Source: Apricaphanius iberus (Eukaryota; Chordata; Actinopteri; Cyprinodontiformes; Aphaniidae). Taken from it: a stretch of 64,000 nt of DNA. Each line of letters begins with the position of its first letter. Positions within the stretch are counted from its first letter, which is position 1. The notes beneath the pieces were generated by a model. The model saw nothing but the letters and a program-made list of their open reading frames with translations, did no database searches and was not told the DNA's origin. The DNA lies in the NCBI GenBank assembly GCA_028564705.1, contig JAPXFQ010000804.1:2170001-2234000 (forward strand), read 5' to 3'. The translations under genes and the position numbers were made by a program. Positions 12,931 through 25,385 of this stretch are shown here, one piece after another.

Positions 12931-13526
12931 ACATGCCTGCTGACATCATTTTAATACTTAGGTTGGTGGGCCCTCTTTCATAATTTTTTCATAAACAGCA
13001 TTTTAAAACTTGGAGACTTCAGTATTGTGTTTAATTTGAATTACAATTAATACTGGCTTATTTATTATATAAATTATTAAGTAATTATATATATATATTA
13101 TATATTTAAGTAATTTATTTTAATTTATTTTTATTAGGGCTGAAAATATTTTCCACTTTACGGGTCCAACCTGCTGATTCTAATTTAGACCACTTCCAAC
13201 TGTTATCTTTCTGAGGACTATTACAAATAATAAAAAAAGGAAAATGTGTTGTTGGTTACTCAGTATAGGTTTGTAGTTTTTAATTGAGAAAATTAAGGAA
13301 TTATAAGATAACTACCATTTATAAGTTTAAAGAATACCCCCCACCCCCACTGTTGTCTGACTTTTGTTCAACTTAAAAACACACATATACAAAAAGATGA
13401 GGGTCGATCAGTCATTAACTGAAAACTGAGGATGTTCTTAGTTGGTGGAGCATTTAAAAATGTTGAGGTGGATATTATTTTTAATAGTATTTCCCATAAA
13501 GATCCCCTTCTTGTTGAAAATGTGTC

Positions 13527-13527
<1 letters not shown>

Positions 13528-13572
<45 letters not shown>
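13528..13572. repeat. (ATT)15 microsatellite
   Basis: A perfect run of 15 ATT units. It explains the poly-Ile and poly-Leu frames on both strands around 13368-13648, which are not genes. Confidence 0.97.
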
Positions 13573-15271
13573 GCTGTTGTCGTTTCTCTTTTCTTTCTTT
13601 TTTTTTCCTGTGAGTGAACTGGCAAACGTAAGACCAACACACCCCTAGTAACTGCCTTCTCCAGAGCAGAATGGAGAGGAGGGAGTGCAGAGTGAAATAG
13701 TTCAGGGCAAACACTTCAAACGGGGAGGGCATACACACCATGATTTTCCCTGCAACGTTACATTTCTTCTCTGAGGAAGAAAATCACTCTTAGAATTTAA
13801 CAACTGTTCGGCTGCTATTACTGGGACAAAAGACTGAAAAAACAGGACATTAGATGTCCCAGTAACACACAAGCCATGACCTATCGCTGTTATTTACTTA
13901 ACTTGCACAGAACATCCCCAGTTCTGTTGCACTCACCTGGAAACGAACAACAATGCATTTTAAAAGCGTAGGTAGGTGTTAGACAGCTGTTGAATTCAAC
14001 CTGAGGGCAACAGATGTCAACAAAGGAGGAAGTTTAAATTAACCTTTTTTTCTTTTGTCTCCTGTCTTGGTACCATGACATAAATGCAAACCTTATTAGT
14101 ATATTTTAAGAGAGCAAACAAGCCAGAGAACTCCTTATCAATCAGTCATCAGCAGCATTTCAGACAGGGATTAAGCTGACTAGTATGCTATCATGTAAGG
14201 GACTTTCTGGGCACGATGCCCATGGTTTGGGTGTAAACCTTAACAGTAGAAGATATGGCAAATGCAAATTCTGCTCAACATATTATTAGAAGAAGCTTTC
14301 CAGTATATATTTACCCAATGGTTACCAATGAGAGATATGATTTCTAGGTCACTGAGGTAAATAATCCATCCATTGTGGTCCCCTAGTTTACAGAAAAATC
14401 CATGACAGCAAACATTAGTTTGTTTTGTAGACCATCTTAAGAATGTAATGGGCTTAAAGCTTTGAAATAAACCCAAATATAAGCCAAAAATGCCTTCACA
14501 AACACTCCAGGCACGCATTCAAATATTGTACACACACAGGAAGGTCATGAAAAAAAAAGAAAAGAAATCTCCTGGAATCACAAATGTTTTTTTTGTTTTT
14601 TTCCCACATTTTTTTGGAATCATTATTTCTAGTAGTGATGACATTTGACCAGATGGAAAGATCTGTTCATTTTCGGTGGAGCGAGGGAAAATCTTTCATA
14701 TTCCTGCTTTTTATAGTTGACGTTAGGCCTTGATGTAAAAGTGGTATTGTTGTCAGGATTTGCAATTAGGCTTGTAAGCCCTCCAAGTAGTTTGTAGTAA
14801 CAGCTGGGTCTGACATGGAGAGCATGTACAGGGCAGCCAGTCTGGAGGGAGGGAGGGGGCAGAGAAGAAAGACCTGGAAAAAGACATAAACAGAGACAGA
14901 GTGCATCTAATGACAAGACTACACATGTGTGAGACATAACCTATTTCTGACAAAAATAAAACCAAAAAAAATAAGACAGGGCAAACACAATTAGTAGCCT
15001 ATAAATAAAAAAGAAAATGTATCTGTTTTATATGTGCACTACACATCAGTATTAACATCAGTATTGGCCAATGTTAGTAATTTATCAACATGTTGGGATC
15101 AGTCCCATATGTAAAACTGGGGTGACATTAATGTGTAGCGTATGTGTTTTGGGAGGTAGGGCAGGGGCTTAACTATGTAGTATTAGTTTGAACCTGTTAC
15201 AGTCGTATTGTTGCATTAGTTGTGTATTTTAAAGAATCAGATAAATAATTTCAGTGGTTTGGTCAGTTTAC

Positions 15272-16103
15272 CCTTGTTTCCATTGAGCGGAACAGTGCAG
15301 CTCACTGCGGTCCACCTTTTTGTCTGTTTCCATTGTAAAAGCGGCCCATACAGCAGGCAACGGAACGGATCATTAGTGGCCCTTCTTCAGGTGTAGGTCC
15401 AGGACAATGGTCCGGTATGGTTAGGGCAGAGCAACTGGCATCACACAACAAAGTCCTTGGATTCAGGGAATGAAAAACATTCCCGCTACCACAAGCACAA
15501 GACATAAACACCAGTGCAGTTGCTTCATCTCACTTCATTTTACACAGAATATTTTTCTTGAAAAAATCCTTGTAATGTTCATTCTCTGTTCCTTTCTATT
15601 ATCTTAGTGCTTCTTAATTCTATTCACATAGTAGCAAAATACTTTTTTTAACATCTTTTTTGTTTGCTGACTGTTTCGGCATTGGGCTGCACATAAAGCC
15701 ACGGCAACAGCTGTGGATGCTCTGAAGAGGGCAGTGAAGCCAAAACCATCAGCAAGCAAAAAAGAGGCTAAAAAAAGAAAGAAAAACCTTGCTACTCTGT
15801 ATGTAGAAGTAAGAAGCACTAAAATAATAGTTAGTGGAATATTTTTGTCTTTGTCACACGGACAAAGGCCACTCATAAACACTGTGGCAAAATTTGCTCC
15901 TCCAATGTTACAATTAGAAAATGATTTAGGGTTAGGGAATTGTTCTCAATTGTTCGGATCAGTAATAAATCAACTAGGCTGGCCAATCAGAAACAACGTA
16001 ACAATGGCGCAGTACAATCCTGCCCACGGATCAGGTAGAGTCCAGCTGGTGATGGAAACGCTCTAATTAAAACGTCAGTCCTGTCCGTTCAGTGGAAAGG
16101 AAT
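15272..16103. mobile_element. non-autonomous DNA transposon with imperfect TIRs
   Basis: The left end carries TTTCCATTGAGCGGAACAG (from 15277). The reverse complement of the right end reads TTTCCACTGAACGGACAG (ending about 16099). These look like terminal inverted repeats of an element of about 830 bp. The 'fix' of frequent TTCCA-TTGAGCGG ends is typical of teleost DNA-transposon families. The 117-codon plus-strand frame at 15713-16066 lies within it and shows no transposase motif. Superfamily and target-site duplication are unresolved. Confidence 0.5.
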
Positions 16104-16819
16104 CTTTATTTCACATAGTTGAAAGGTTGATGAATCATATCAAATACATATGTTTGTAGATATCAGTTATCTGCAATATTAATTTTGGACCCTGTAGCAA
16201 AATTTTCTTATTGGCGTTTCCCTAATTTTTCATTTGTATTACCTTGTCACAGCTAGATAATAAAAAAAAAAACTTCTTAGTAGACAACCATATGGAACTG
16301 GAAAATCTTGTATAATATTGACAAAAATATCAGCTTGTTAACATAAATCTTGGATATTATTACTAAGTTCATAGAAATAATGTAAGACATCAGAGCTTTC
16401 CCGGTGAATACAACTGAACAAACAGCATAATAAAGTCAAAACACACCAGAAAAATCAGGGGTAAAGTTGTGAAGGTAAAAGCATGACTAGGTTATGAAAC
16501 AGTATCCCATACTTTGAGCACTTCACGAAGCGCTCCATTATCTGAAAATAAAACGATGAGTTTGCATAATTGCAGACTACCAAGACATGACTGTCTACGT
16601 AAGCTGACATGCCAGGAGAGTATAAATCAGAGAAGTAGTCTAGGGACCCATGGTGACTCTGAAGGAGCTGCACAGCTCCAAAGTTCAAGTGTGACAATCC
16701 ATTGACAAAATAAACATTAGTGGGATGGTACCAAAAGAGAATCAAGAAAAAAAGTGATTGATGAAAAGAAGCCACAAGAAACTCCCATTGGTAGTTTCCC
16801 ACAAGTCATGTAGGGCACA

Positions 16820-17060
16820 CGTTCAACAACAAGGTAATTCATGGTGCTTTAAATGATTCGTTAATAAAGAAACAAACAAAACATTTGATAAAAGCATGGA
16901 AAAACAGTAATGAAGAATAAAGCATGAAAAGCATTAAATACGACATTAGAGAAAGTAAAAAAACAACAAAACAGCAGTTAGCCGTCATAATCGTTCACTC
17001 AAAGGCAGCTCAGATAAGTATTAAGTTTTGATTTTAAAGAAGCACAGTTTTTGTTTTAGA
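16820..17060 (+). repeat. teleost dispersed repeat, degraded copy A
   Basis: The segment with CAACAAGGTAATTCATGGTG near 16828, and AAAGGCAGCTCAGATAAG near 17000 followed by a TTTTAAAGAA block, aligns in the same order and orientation with 49090-49320 (CAAAAAGGCAATTCAAGGTG, AAAGGCAGCTCTAAATGG, TTTAAAGGAA). Two copies in one window show a dispersed repeat. The family resembles a common fish element, but I cannot name it. Confidence 0.6.
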
Positions 17061-17128
17061 CAACACACTTAAGAATCGGAAGAGTGTGCTCTTGTCAAGT
17101 TCTAAATTCAATGTTTCCACATTGAAGT

Positions 17129-17155
17129 TTTTTTGTCACACTGTGTGACAAAAAA
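17129..17155. repeat. perfect 13-bp palindrome
   Basis: TTTTTTGTCACAC and GTGTGACAAAAAA are exact inverted repeats around one T. It sits at the left margin of a Tc1 relic and may be an element end. Confidence 0.85.
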
Positions 17156-17695
17156 CACTGAACACACCATCCTCAAGGTAAAACTTGGTGGTGGTGGTAC
17201 CAACATGCTTGAGCAGGGACATAGAAGTCGGTCAGAGTTGAGGATAGATGGACCTAAACACAGGAATATCCTAGAAGAAAACTTGCCGTAGGCTGCAAAA
17301 GATGTGAGACATGGCCAAATGAAAATGCATCCAGACTACATTGGAATTATTTACCCATAAGCATATTTATAGATAAGTGAGAGTCCAGGCCTAAATCCGA
17401 TCAATATACAATCTGTAGCATGACTTAAAACCAATGTCGAAAGAAGCTCGCCATATAACCTATGTGTGAACTGTTTGGTGTGGAAGGGCAGGCAAAAATT
17501 CTCGGTCTCTAAATGTGTAAAGCTGGTAGACACATTCCCCAAAAGGCTTGCAACAAAAAGGTGGTACAACAAACTATTGATTTAGGGGGGGCTGCAAGCA
17601 AACACAGTTCACACTTTGAAGATTGTGTTAACATAAAAAAAACATGTATTGTTTCCACATCACAGTTATGTGTGAGGTTGTATTGTGTAGTCTAA
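17156..17695 (+). pseudogene. Tc1-like transposase relic, plus strand
   Basis: The DNA keeps the order of a Tc1-like transposase 3' half. A GGTGGTGGTACCAACATG segment (17190s) is followed by CAGGGACATAGAAG, then a CCAGGCCTAAATCCGATCAA block near 17385 that corresponds to the P-D-L-N-P-I motif around the catalytic Glu. A CAAAAAGGTGGTACAACAAA stretch before a TGATTTAGGGGGGCTG end follows. Stops, frameshifts and a lost catalytic Glu context show that it is dead. Its family relatives in this window are at 20450-20760 and 42030-42440. Confidence 0.7.
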
Positions 17696-18199
17696 AATTC
17701 TTTTGCAAGGCTCTGTTCAATTGTGCTAGGAGGTTAATCTTGCAGTTGAAGCCATTTAATGTTATCGAGAGTAACAGTAATTTGATAAAAATGAGCTAGA
17801 GAAGTAAAAGGATACATGCAATGGCAGTCACTCTTGAGTTGGTTATAAACTTATTTTTGGCATGAAATAGCACTCAGTGACTGGTAAAAGCTCAGATTTT
17901 TAGAAAAATAGACTTTGTTTTTACCACCTATCAAAGTGACCATATATAATCTACAACCTGACAGCATTTCGTTGAGGAAGGGAGCAAACAAAAACATCAT
18001 AACATGTTTTTTTTGTTTGTTTGTGAAAATAAATTTGGACTCCGATGGACAGTTTAAGGCAATGCAGGGAGTGATGGTGTCACACAAGCCCTCACTGCTT
18101 CCTTCGAGGCATTCCCAGCTCATATCTTTAATTAACGACAGATGCACATGGAAAATTAGCATATGTTCGGCACATTGGTGCTAATCGGTCATATATTTG

Positions 18200-19060
18200 T
18201 GCATATTAATTAAGTATTCCACCTATGTACATGTATTTTCGATTGCATAAATTCTCACAAGAAACAACAGCCTGTAATAATCTGTAGTAATGTGTGCTAA
18301 TGACTTAATCCTCTTTGGATCTTTTTCACAGATTAGCATCGCTTTGCAGAGAGCAAACAAAACAAAAAGAAATAATACTGCGTTCAAATTTGAGAACCTT
18401 TATTTGTTCCTGCAGCCGTGGTTACATTTAAGCCGTAACGTATAACGCTGAAATGTGGAGGTGGCTGAGCAGCTCACCTCACTACTCACTGAGCCCCTCT
18501 TAGCTTGTAATAGTAGAGGCTTCAGTTTGGGTGGGGGAAGGGCAGAGGTGCACAGGTTTCTGATCAGACAAGAAAACTAGGCCAAGACCAACAATCCCTC
18601 TCCCTGCACTGACTCGGCCCACTTCCTAAATATTACAACTTTGTTGCAGGGGCTGCAACAATCCCTCGCCTCAGACCGTCTTTAATGGCGAGTGACTTCG
18701 AGCCACAACACATGTATTTGGAGGCGTAACAGATTCTCATAGCCGGGCTATGATTCATGCTTTCTTGCCCCTTTGGAAGCCGTCCTCCAATAAGAGTTAG
18801 AGGCTGGGGGTAGGAGCGGATAGATTGATTGTGTTGGCTGAGTGCCCATACTTCGAGTCTATCTGTGCTGAAGGGGAGGAGACAGAGGGAATCTATCTGT
18901 TGTGCTCTCTGTGCTCATGATAAACTGACTCCCGTCAAGCTTCTTCCCAGTATTACAGATCGGCTGGCAGGAAAAAAAACACCCCAAACTCACACGGACT
19001 TCCAGCATGTTAAACAACCAGCAGGTGTGGGGAGGGTGATTTAAAGAGGGCAATAATCCA
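18200..19060. promoter_or_regulatory. non-repetitive GC-richer block, possible regulatory DNA
   Basis: Sequence between 18200 and 19060 is less AT-rich than its flanks, lacks recognisable repeats and includes TAATGACTTAATC, TTGTTGCAGGGGC and GATTGATTG motifs. No reading frame of interest spans it. Enhancer status is speculative and rests only on the absence of other explanations. Confidence 0.2.
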
Positions 19061-19804
19061 CAAGGTTATGGTGTGCCCCCCCCCTTCCCTCCCCCATTCA
19101 GACCAATTATTTTGGAACAAGTTAGAACAGCAAATCTTCCTGAATTCAAACAAAGGAACACAATGAACCCGGATTCCGCTTCATCACAAACAGGTCCGCT
19201 GTCAGCAGGAAACACAGTGTCCTTCTCCCTTATCCTCAAACTTTAATTCCCACCGAGCTCCACAGTTAGAAAGAAAATGAGTTTGAGGGATTGTCCCTGA
19301 CATTAATCCTCCCGTACACTACAAGCTCTGAGTCAGGATCCAATACAGACAGCCAAACACAAAAGCAAATCAACAATCTATTTACTAAAGGGAAAAACTG
19401 AATCAACAGTGTTTCTGGCTTCTGTCTGCTCTCATTTGATGACGGCTTTCCTGCATTTTCTCTGTTCTCTGCTTTTGTAGGACCCTCATCCCTCCCACCC
19501 CTCCCTATCATCTTGGATTCCCATAATTGTGCAGTTGTATGGACACCCCTGTTCTGCCACACGCGCTTCAGGTATGGTGAACAGACGCCGGCTTCCTGTT
19601 TACAAAGCTGGAAAATGGAGGGACTCACCACCAGTGTATTAAAGCATGGAGGCGGCTGATTCTTTGAGGGAGATGAAAAAGGAAGGAGAAGAAGTGATAT
19701 AAAGAGACCAGCATCAAACATTTTACCAAAAAAAAAAGAATCTGCCAGGAAAAACCTTTTTTGTCGTGACTCCCATAAATGCTGGTGACTGTTACTTGTA
19801 CTTT

Positions 19805-20045
19805 TGAGCGACACAGCTCTCTTTGACACTATAGATTATGAAATCCTAATCTCTACATTGGAGCAGATAGTACAGGTTAAGCTCTTTGTTATTTCAGAAC
19901 CTACACTTTGGGTTCAATATGAAGGATTTTGTATCCTACTCTGATTAATTCTCTTGGGGAGTAGCACAAGGCAGTAATCTTGGTCATCTGTATTTTTCTT
20001 TACAACAGCTCCCATTTGGTGCACATTTCCTTTTAAATGCACATG
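19805..20045 (+). pseudogene. L2-like LINE reverse transcriptase fragment (5' part)
   Basis: Translation from about 19809 gives DTALFDTIDYEILISTLEQ, matching the F-D-T-V-D-H-x-I-L-L motif of L2/Maui-type non-LTR reverse transcriptases. After an in-frame stop and frameshift, GVAQGSNLGHLYFSLQQLPF (from about 19959) matches the G-V-P-Q-G-S-I-L-G-P motif. The downstream YADD region appears at 20960-20995. It is dead, with stops and frame changes. Confidence 0.72.
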
Positions 20046-20449
20046 ACGGACAGTTTTTGTTTTCCCTGTGGCAGCTGACTGATTTTTCCAGCCTCCCCTT
20101 TCATTGTCAGGTTTTCATCACTAGATGTAAGTTTTCACGGGAACAAAAAGAAACCCATGCTGTTTAGAATCCTTATTACTTGCCACACTAGGCTGAACAG
20201 ACAAACAACACGATCACAATTTATTTTTTTTAACGAATCCTTCCTTTAAATTTGATTTTCAAGGGAATTCACAAGTACAAATCCATTCTTTTTACACTTG
20301 ATTTAGTTGTCAAAATAAGTAATCCTGTTTTGACTAAAAGAAACCATTAAATTAATGCTTTAATATTGTTAATTTTCAAATCTAGATACTGGAAGTTGCT
20401 CCATATTAGCTCAAGTTAATCAGTCATATTAAACAGAACATCAGTTTTC

Positions 20450-20760
20450 AAGTCTTACAAATTCCCAATAGAATTTAGGTATGGACTTTGACTAGGTCAT
20501 TTTAACAGGAACATTCTTGATCGGAAACATGCCACTGTAGCTCTGTTGTCCTGCTGGAATCTAAACTCCTTGGCAAGTTGCAAGTCTTTTGTAGGAATTG
20601 TCTTCTTTTAGGATTGATTTGTATTTAGCCTCATCCATATTCCCGTTAACTCTGACCGGCTTCCCTGTTCCTCCTAGAAAGAAAAATAAATCCCCACAGG
20701 ATGATGCTATAACCACCATGTTTTACAATGTTGATGATAATCTTGCTGTTATTTTCTTGA
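20450..20760 (-). pseudogene. Tc1-like transposase relic, minus strand
   Basis: Read on the minus strand, this is the same Tc1 family as at 17156-17695. The plus-strand text runs through AATAGAATTTAGGTATGGAC, TTGTCCTGCTGGAATC, ACTCTGACCGGCTTCCCTG and GATGATGCTATAACCACCATG. These correspond in order to the P-D-L-N-P-I, Q-Q-D-N and V-M-M/W regions in reverse. It lies between two LINE reverse transcriptase pieces, so it probably inserted into that LINE. Confidence 0.68.
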
Positions 20761-20954
20761 AATATTTCAATACATTTTTTTTGCAGACAAATGCCAAATT
20801 ATTATTTTTCAGCCAAAGCATGTGCTATTTTTCCAGAGTCGCACTCGTCAACGTGTTCAGTTTAAAATAAACTATAGAGCAATATTTAATACTTTAAAAC
20901 TTTATTTTGATTTATCACAAATACAACCTGAAATTGAATTTTTTGCTAAATTAG

Positions 20955-21065
20955 CTGATACATTTTTATGCAGATGACGTCCAAATGATTATTTTACACC
21001 AAAGCACATATTTAATCCTATCATTTAAATTGTCAGTATGCGGTTGTAAAATTTTACTTTTGCAA
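20955..21065 (+). pseudogene. L2-like LINE reverse transcriptase fragment (YADD part)
   Basis: From about 20958 the plus strand reads IHFYADDVQMII, the F/H-x-Y-A-D-D catalytic motif of LINE reverse transcriptase. It is the downstream continuation of the 19805-20045 fragment, separated from it by the Tc1 relic. A related TTTTGCAGACAAATGCCAAA stretch at 20773 resembles the start of this motif and may be a partial duplicate. Confidence 0.6.
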
Positions 21066-21109
21066 GTGAACGCAGTTCAAAAATAACACCCTTTCTGTCT
21101 AAAAGGAAC

Positions 21110-21310
21110 GGGCGACTGTGGCTCAGTGGTAGAGTAGTTTGCTTGCAATGGGAGGGTCGTAGGTTCGATTTCAGCTTCCTCCAGTCACAGCCATGTTGGG
21201 TGTCGGTGTATGAATGTGAGTGTGAATGGGTGAATGAGGCTTCAATGTAAAGCGCTTTGAGTGGTCAGTAAGACTAGAAAAGTGCTATATAAGTTCAGTC
21301 ATTCATTCAT
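21110..21310 (+). mobile_element. tRNA-derived SINE
   Basis: The head is tRNA-like. An A-box (TGGCTCAGTGG, 21119-21129) and a B-box (GGTTCGATTTC, 21162-21172) are spaced as in an RNA polymerase III promoter. The body ends in AAGCGCTTTGAGTGGTC and GTGCTATATAAGTTCAG, then a short CATTCATTCAT tail. The tail sequence is the LINE-like 3' end seen in many teleost SINEs. It is not a functional tRNA gene: no cloverleaf closes. Confidence 0.82.
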
Positions 21311-21377
21311 AAAACAGTAACCTATTTATTCTGGATTACCTAAACATGTTTGATTTTTTTTTAAAAGTAGGCTGGTA

Positions 21378-22955
<1,578 letters not shown>

Positions 22956-22989
22956 TAACTTCTTCTATAGTGCACAACTGGTACAAATC

Positions 22990-23650
22990 CTGCTGCTCGG
23001 TTTTTCCATCCATCTATCTATTAGTCTATTCCCTGATATTGGGTCACAGGTCCAGGGGGGAGGCTCAGACATCCCTTTCCCTATAGCAGCATCCTCTAGC
23101 TAACTCTGGGAGATCCCAAGCCATTCCCAGGCCAGACAGGATACATAGTTCCTACAGCGAGTTCTGGGTCTTTCCCAGGCCTCCTCCCTGTGGGACATGC
23201 CTGGAAAACTTCCAAAGGGAGCCACCCAAAGGGCCTTCTGATCAGAGCCCCCAAACCATCTCAAATAACTCATTTCGATCTGGAGAACCAACATCTGTAC
23301 TTTGATCTCCCTGAATGAACGCCTCACCTTTTTTTGTAGGCTGAGTCCAGCCACCCTATGGAGGAAGCTTATTTAGCCTGTTTGTGTCTGGGATCTCATT
23401 CTTTTAGTCTTGATCCATTTCTCATGACCCTAGGTGGGGATCAGAACACCGATGGCCCTGTAAATGAAGAGCTCAGCTTTTTAACTCAGGTCTTTCTTCA
23501 CCACAACAGAATGGATGAGTGCCTGCATTATTGCAGGTGAGACCCCAGTTCACCTGTCCATCTCCTGCTCCATCCTACCACGACTCATGAACTAGACACC
23601 AAGATACTTAACTGTATCTCCGCTTGGGTACGAAACTGCTTGATTTTTCA
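22990..23650 (-). pseudogene. Rex-like LINE ORF2 C-terminal fragment, copy A
   Basis: Minus-strand translation near 23100-23300 gives R-W-F-G...R-P-R-T-R-C-R-N-Y-V-S-C-L-A-W-E-W-L-G, the G-R-P-R-T-R-W-R-D-Y-V-S-x-L-A-W-E-x-L-G signature of a widespread teleost non-LTR retrotransposon ORF2. The upstream part (about 23355-23650, plus-strand text reading GGAGGAAGCTTATTTAGCC and GAGACCCCAGTTCACCTGTC) continues the same fragment. Stops and deletions make it non-functional. A similar fragment is at 56770-57065. Clade assignment (RTE, Rex1 or CR1-like) is uncertain. Confidence 0.7.
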
Positions 23651-23704
23651 GTGGCGCAAGCTGAAGCGAACATGTTTCTCCATTTTTGGTTTCCCTTCTC
23701 TGGC

Positions 23705-24055
23705 TTCCAATTCATCCATCCATTTTCTTTACCGCTTAATCCTTAATGGGTCACGGGGGTGCTGGTGCCTATCTCCAGCTGTCAACGGGCAAGAGGCAGG
23801 GTACACCCTGGACAGGTCGCCAGTCCATCACAGGGCAGGACAAACAACCATGCACACACTCACACCTAAGGACAATTTGGTGACATCAATTAACCTGAAA
23901 TTCATGTTTTTGGACTATGAGCCGGAGTACCCGGAGGGAACCCACGCATGCACGGGGAGAACATGCAAACTCCATGCAGAAAGGCCCTGGGCCGGAATAT
24001 GAACCCACAACCTTCTTGCTGCAAGGCAACAGTGCTAACCACTGCGCCACACAGT
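23705..24055 (+). repeat. teleost LINE-tail/SINE-like dispersed repeat, copy A
   Basis: Contains GGGTACACCCTGGACAGG, ACAAACAACCATGCACACAC, GAGTACCCGGAGGGAACCC, GAGAACATGCAAACTCCATG and a GAACCCACAACCTTCTTGCTG end. The same sequence recurs at 56520-56765. It has tRNA-independent LINE-tail character and ends CTAACCACTGCGCCACAC, as in many fish genome copies. Confidence 0.78.
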
Positions 24056-24059
24056 TTTT

Positions 24060-24430
24060 AAGTTTCGAGACGCTTTCACGTGTTCCAAGGATGCAACGTT
24101 ACTTAAGAGGTGATCGAGCTCTTGCTGTTGGACAAAAACTGTTGAAAGCTTTAACACATTAGGCACTCACCTTCAATAACTGGTTTTAAATCTCCTTTAA
24201 AAACTCATTTTACTCTCTGGCCTTTGACCCAGTGTGAGTAGTAAACTGTGGGCTAATTTAATTTACTTTGCTCTTGGTGGGTTTTTTTTATTCCCCCTTT
24301 TTTTATTAACTTTTTGGCTCCTGTGTATTTGTTTACCTTCCACAAATGTGTCTCTTCTGTTTCATTTTATTGTGCAGCACTCTGGCCAGCCTCGCTCTTG
24401 TTTTTAAAGTGCTTTATAAGAAAGCCGAGC
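24060..24430 (+). repeat. L2-like LINE 3' end
   Basis: TTTAAATCTCCTTTAAAAAC, TCTCTGGCCTTTGACCCAG and, at the end, TTTTTAAAGTGCTTTATAAG match the layout of an L2/Maui-type 3' untranslated tail. It lies beside other LINE pieces. No coding frame remains. Confidence 0.6.
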
Positions 24431-24679
24431 TGTACTCACGAAATGACTGAAAGTAATACAGTAGCCGCGTATTGAAACGGAGGTGTGCCTTAAGTCACAT
24501 GATAACAATCAGATCAGAAGCTGAACTGACTTTAAATCAATTCAAGTGGGCATGTCAAGGCTGCCCAGGACAGGAGGGAGAGGAGAGGGAGTGAACGGGA
24601 GATAGATGCTAGCCCGAGTGGGGGAGGGAAGAGGAGATTGTTGGTGTCGTGGGAGCACTGCAACAACAATAACAGCAGT

Positions 24680-24760
24680 GTGTTTGTGTGTGTTTGTGTG
24701 TGTATCTGCTAAATTGTGTGTGTGTGTGAGAGAGCGAGAGAGAGGGTGAACGAGTTAGAG
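24680..24760. repeat. impure (TG)n / GA-rich tract
   Basis: GTGTGTTTGTGTGTGTTTGTG runs into TGTGTGTGTGAGAGAGCGAG at 24680-24745. Simple-sequence tract. Confidence 0.85.
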
Positions 24761-24829
24761 TGGAAGTGGGGATGTGTTATTGCTCACAAAAGTGATGAAA
24801 TGACATCTCCTTTACTCCAGCTCGCAGCT

Positions 24830-25000
24830 GCCGTTCCAGCAAAGAACACACTGTTGGGTTATCTGACCTTGTGTTTTCTTTGATAGCCGCTGGTCAGAAG
24901 TGTCTGCCTGCCTGTCATGTTCTCCTCTAATTAGTCACAACCACAAAGTCCCTTCACTTTATCCATTGATGCCTGCATCTCTGAGTAATCTTGTTTTCAT
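24830..25000. promoter_or_regulatory. candidate regulatory element with Runx-like and homeobox-like motifs
   Basis: The run at 24880-24950 contains CTTTGATAG (TCF/LEF-like), CTAATTAG (homeobox-like) and AACCACAAAG (Runx-like) in non-repetitive DNA. These are motif matches by eye. Conservation cannot be tested here. Confidence 0.25.
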
Positions 25001-25285
25001 GGATGTTTACTGAGTAAAAACCCAAAAGACATCTATCTTCGTACAGAACGATTTGACAGTTCATAATACATTTATATTTCCCAAAAATATCTATGAGCCA
25101 TTCACATATCTTTAAGTTGCTAGTTCTGTTAACTACTCAACAACATTTTAGATGCATCAGCAATAAACTTAATAGGAGAATGTACGATTATGAAAAAAAA
25201 AACGTGTTTAAGCTCATCTTTTTTAGTTGTTTTCTCTTTTTCTTTCATCTGTTTTTCTCCTCCCCTCCCCCCTTTTCTTTGCAGA

Positions 25286-25385
25286 TTAGAATTCATTAGC
25301 AATCAAAGAGCCTCCAGAGAGCTCCAGCTCTTAATTACCTACTCATTTGCATTTTTGCATATTAATGACTGCAGGGTTTTGGTCG
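25286..25385. promoter_or_regulatory. candidate element with POU octamer pair
   Basis: ATTTGCAT (25345-25352) is followed at once by TTGCATATTAATGA (25355-25368). Nearby are ATCAAAG (25302-25308) and TTAATTA (25331-25337). Such clusters are characteristic of vertebrate conserved non-coding elements that bind POU and homeodomain factors. Function and conservation are inference. Confidence 0.35.

Noticed and set aside
13368..13648. Long poly-Ile and poly-Leu frames on both strands
   Set aside because: They are translations of the (ATT)15 microsatellite and flanking T-rich DNA.
15713..16066. 117-codon Lys-rich plus-strand frame
   Set aside because: It lies inside the TIR element and has no transposase or host-protein motif.
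19266..19829. 187-codon minus-strand frame
   Set aside because: Longest frame without a known domain; composition is ordinary, there are no splice or start signals, and it overlaps a LINE piece on the other strand.
21110..21185. tRNA gene
   Set aside because: A- and B-boxes are present but the cloverleaf does not close and a SINE body follows.
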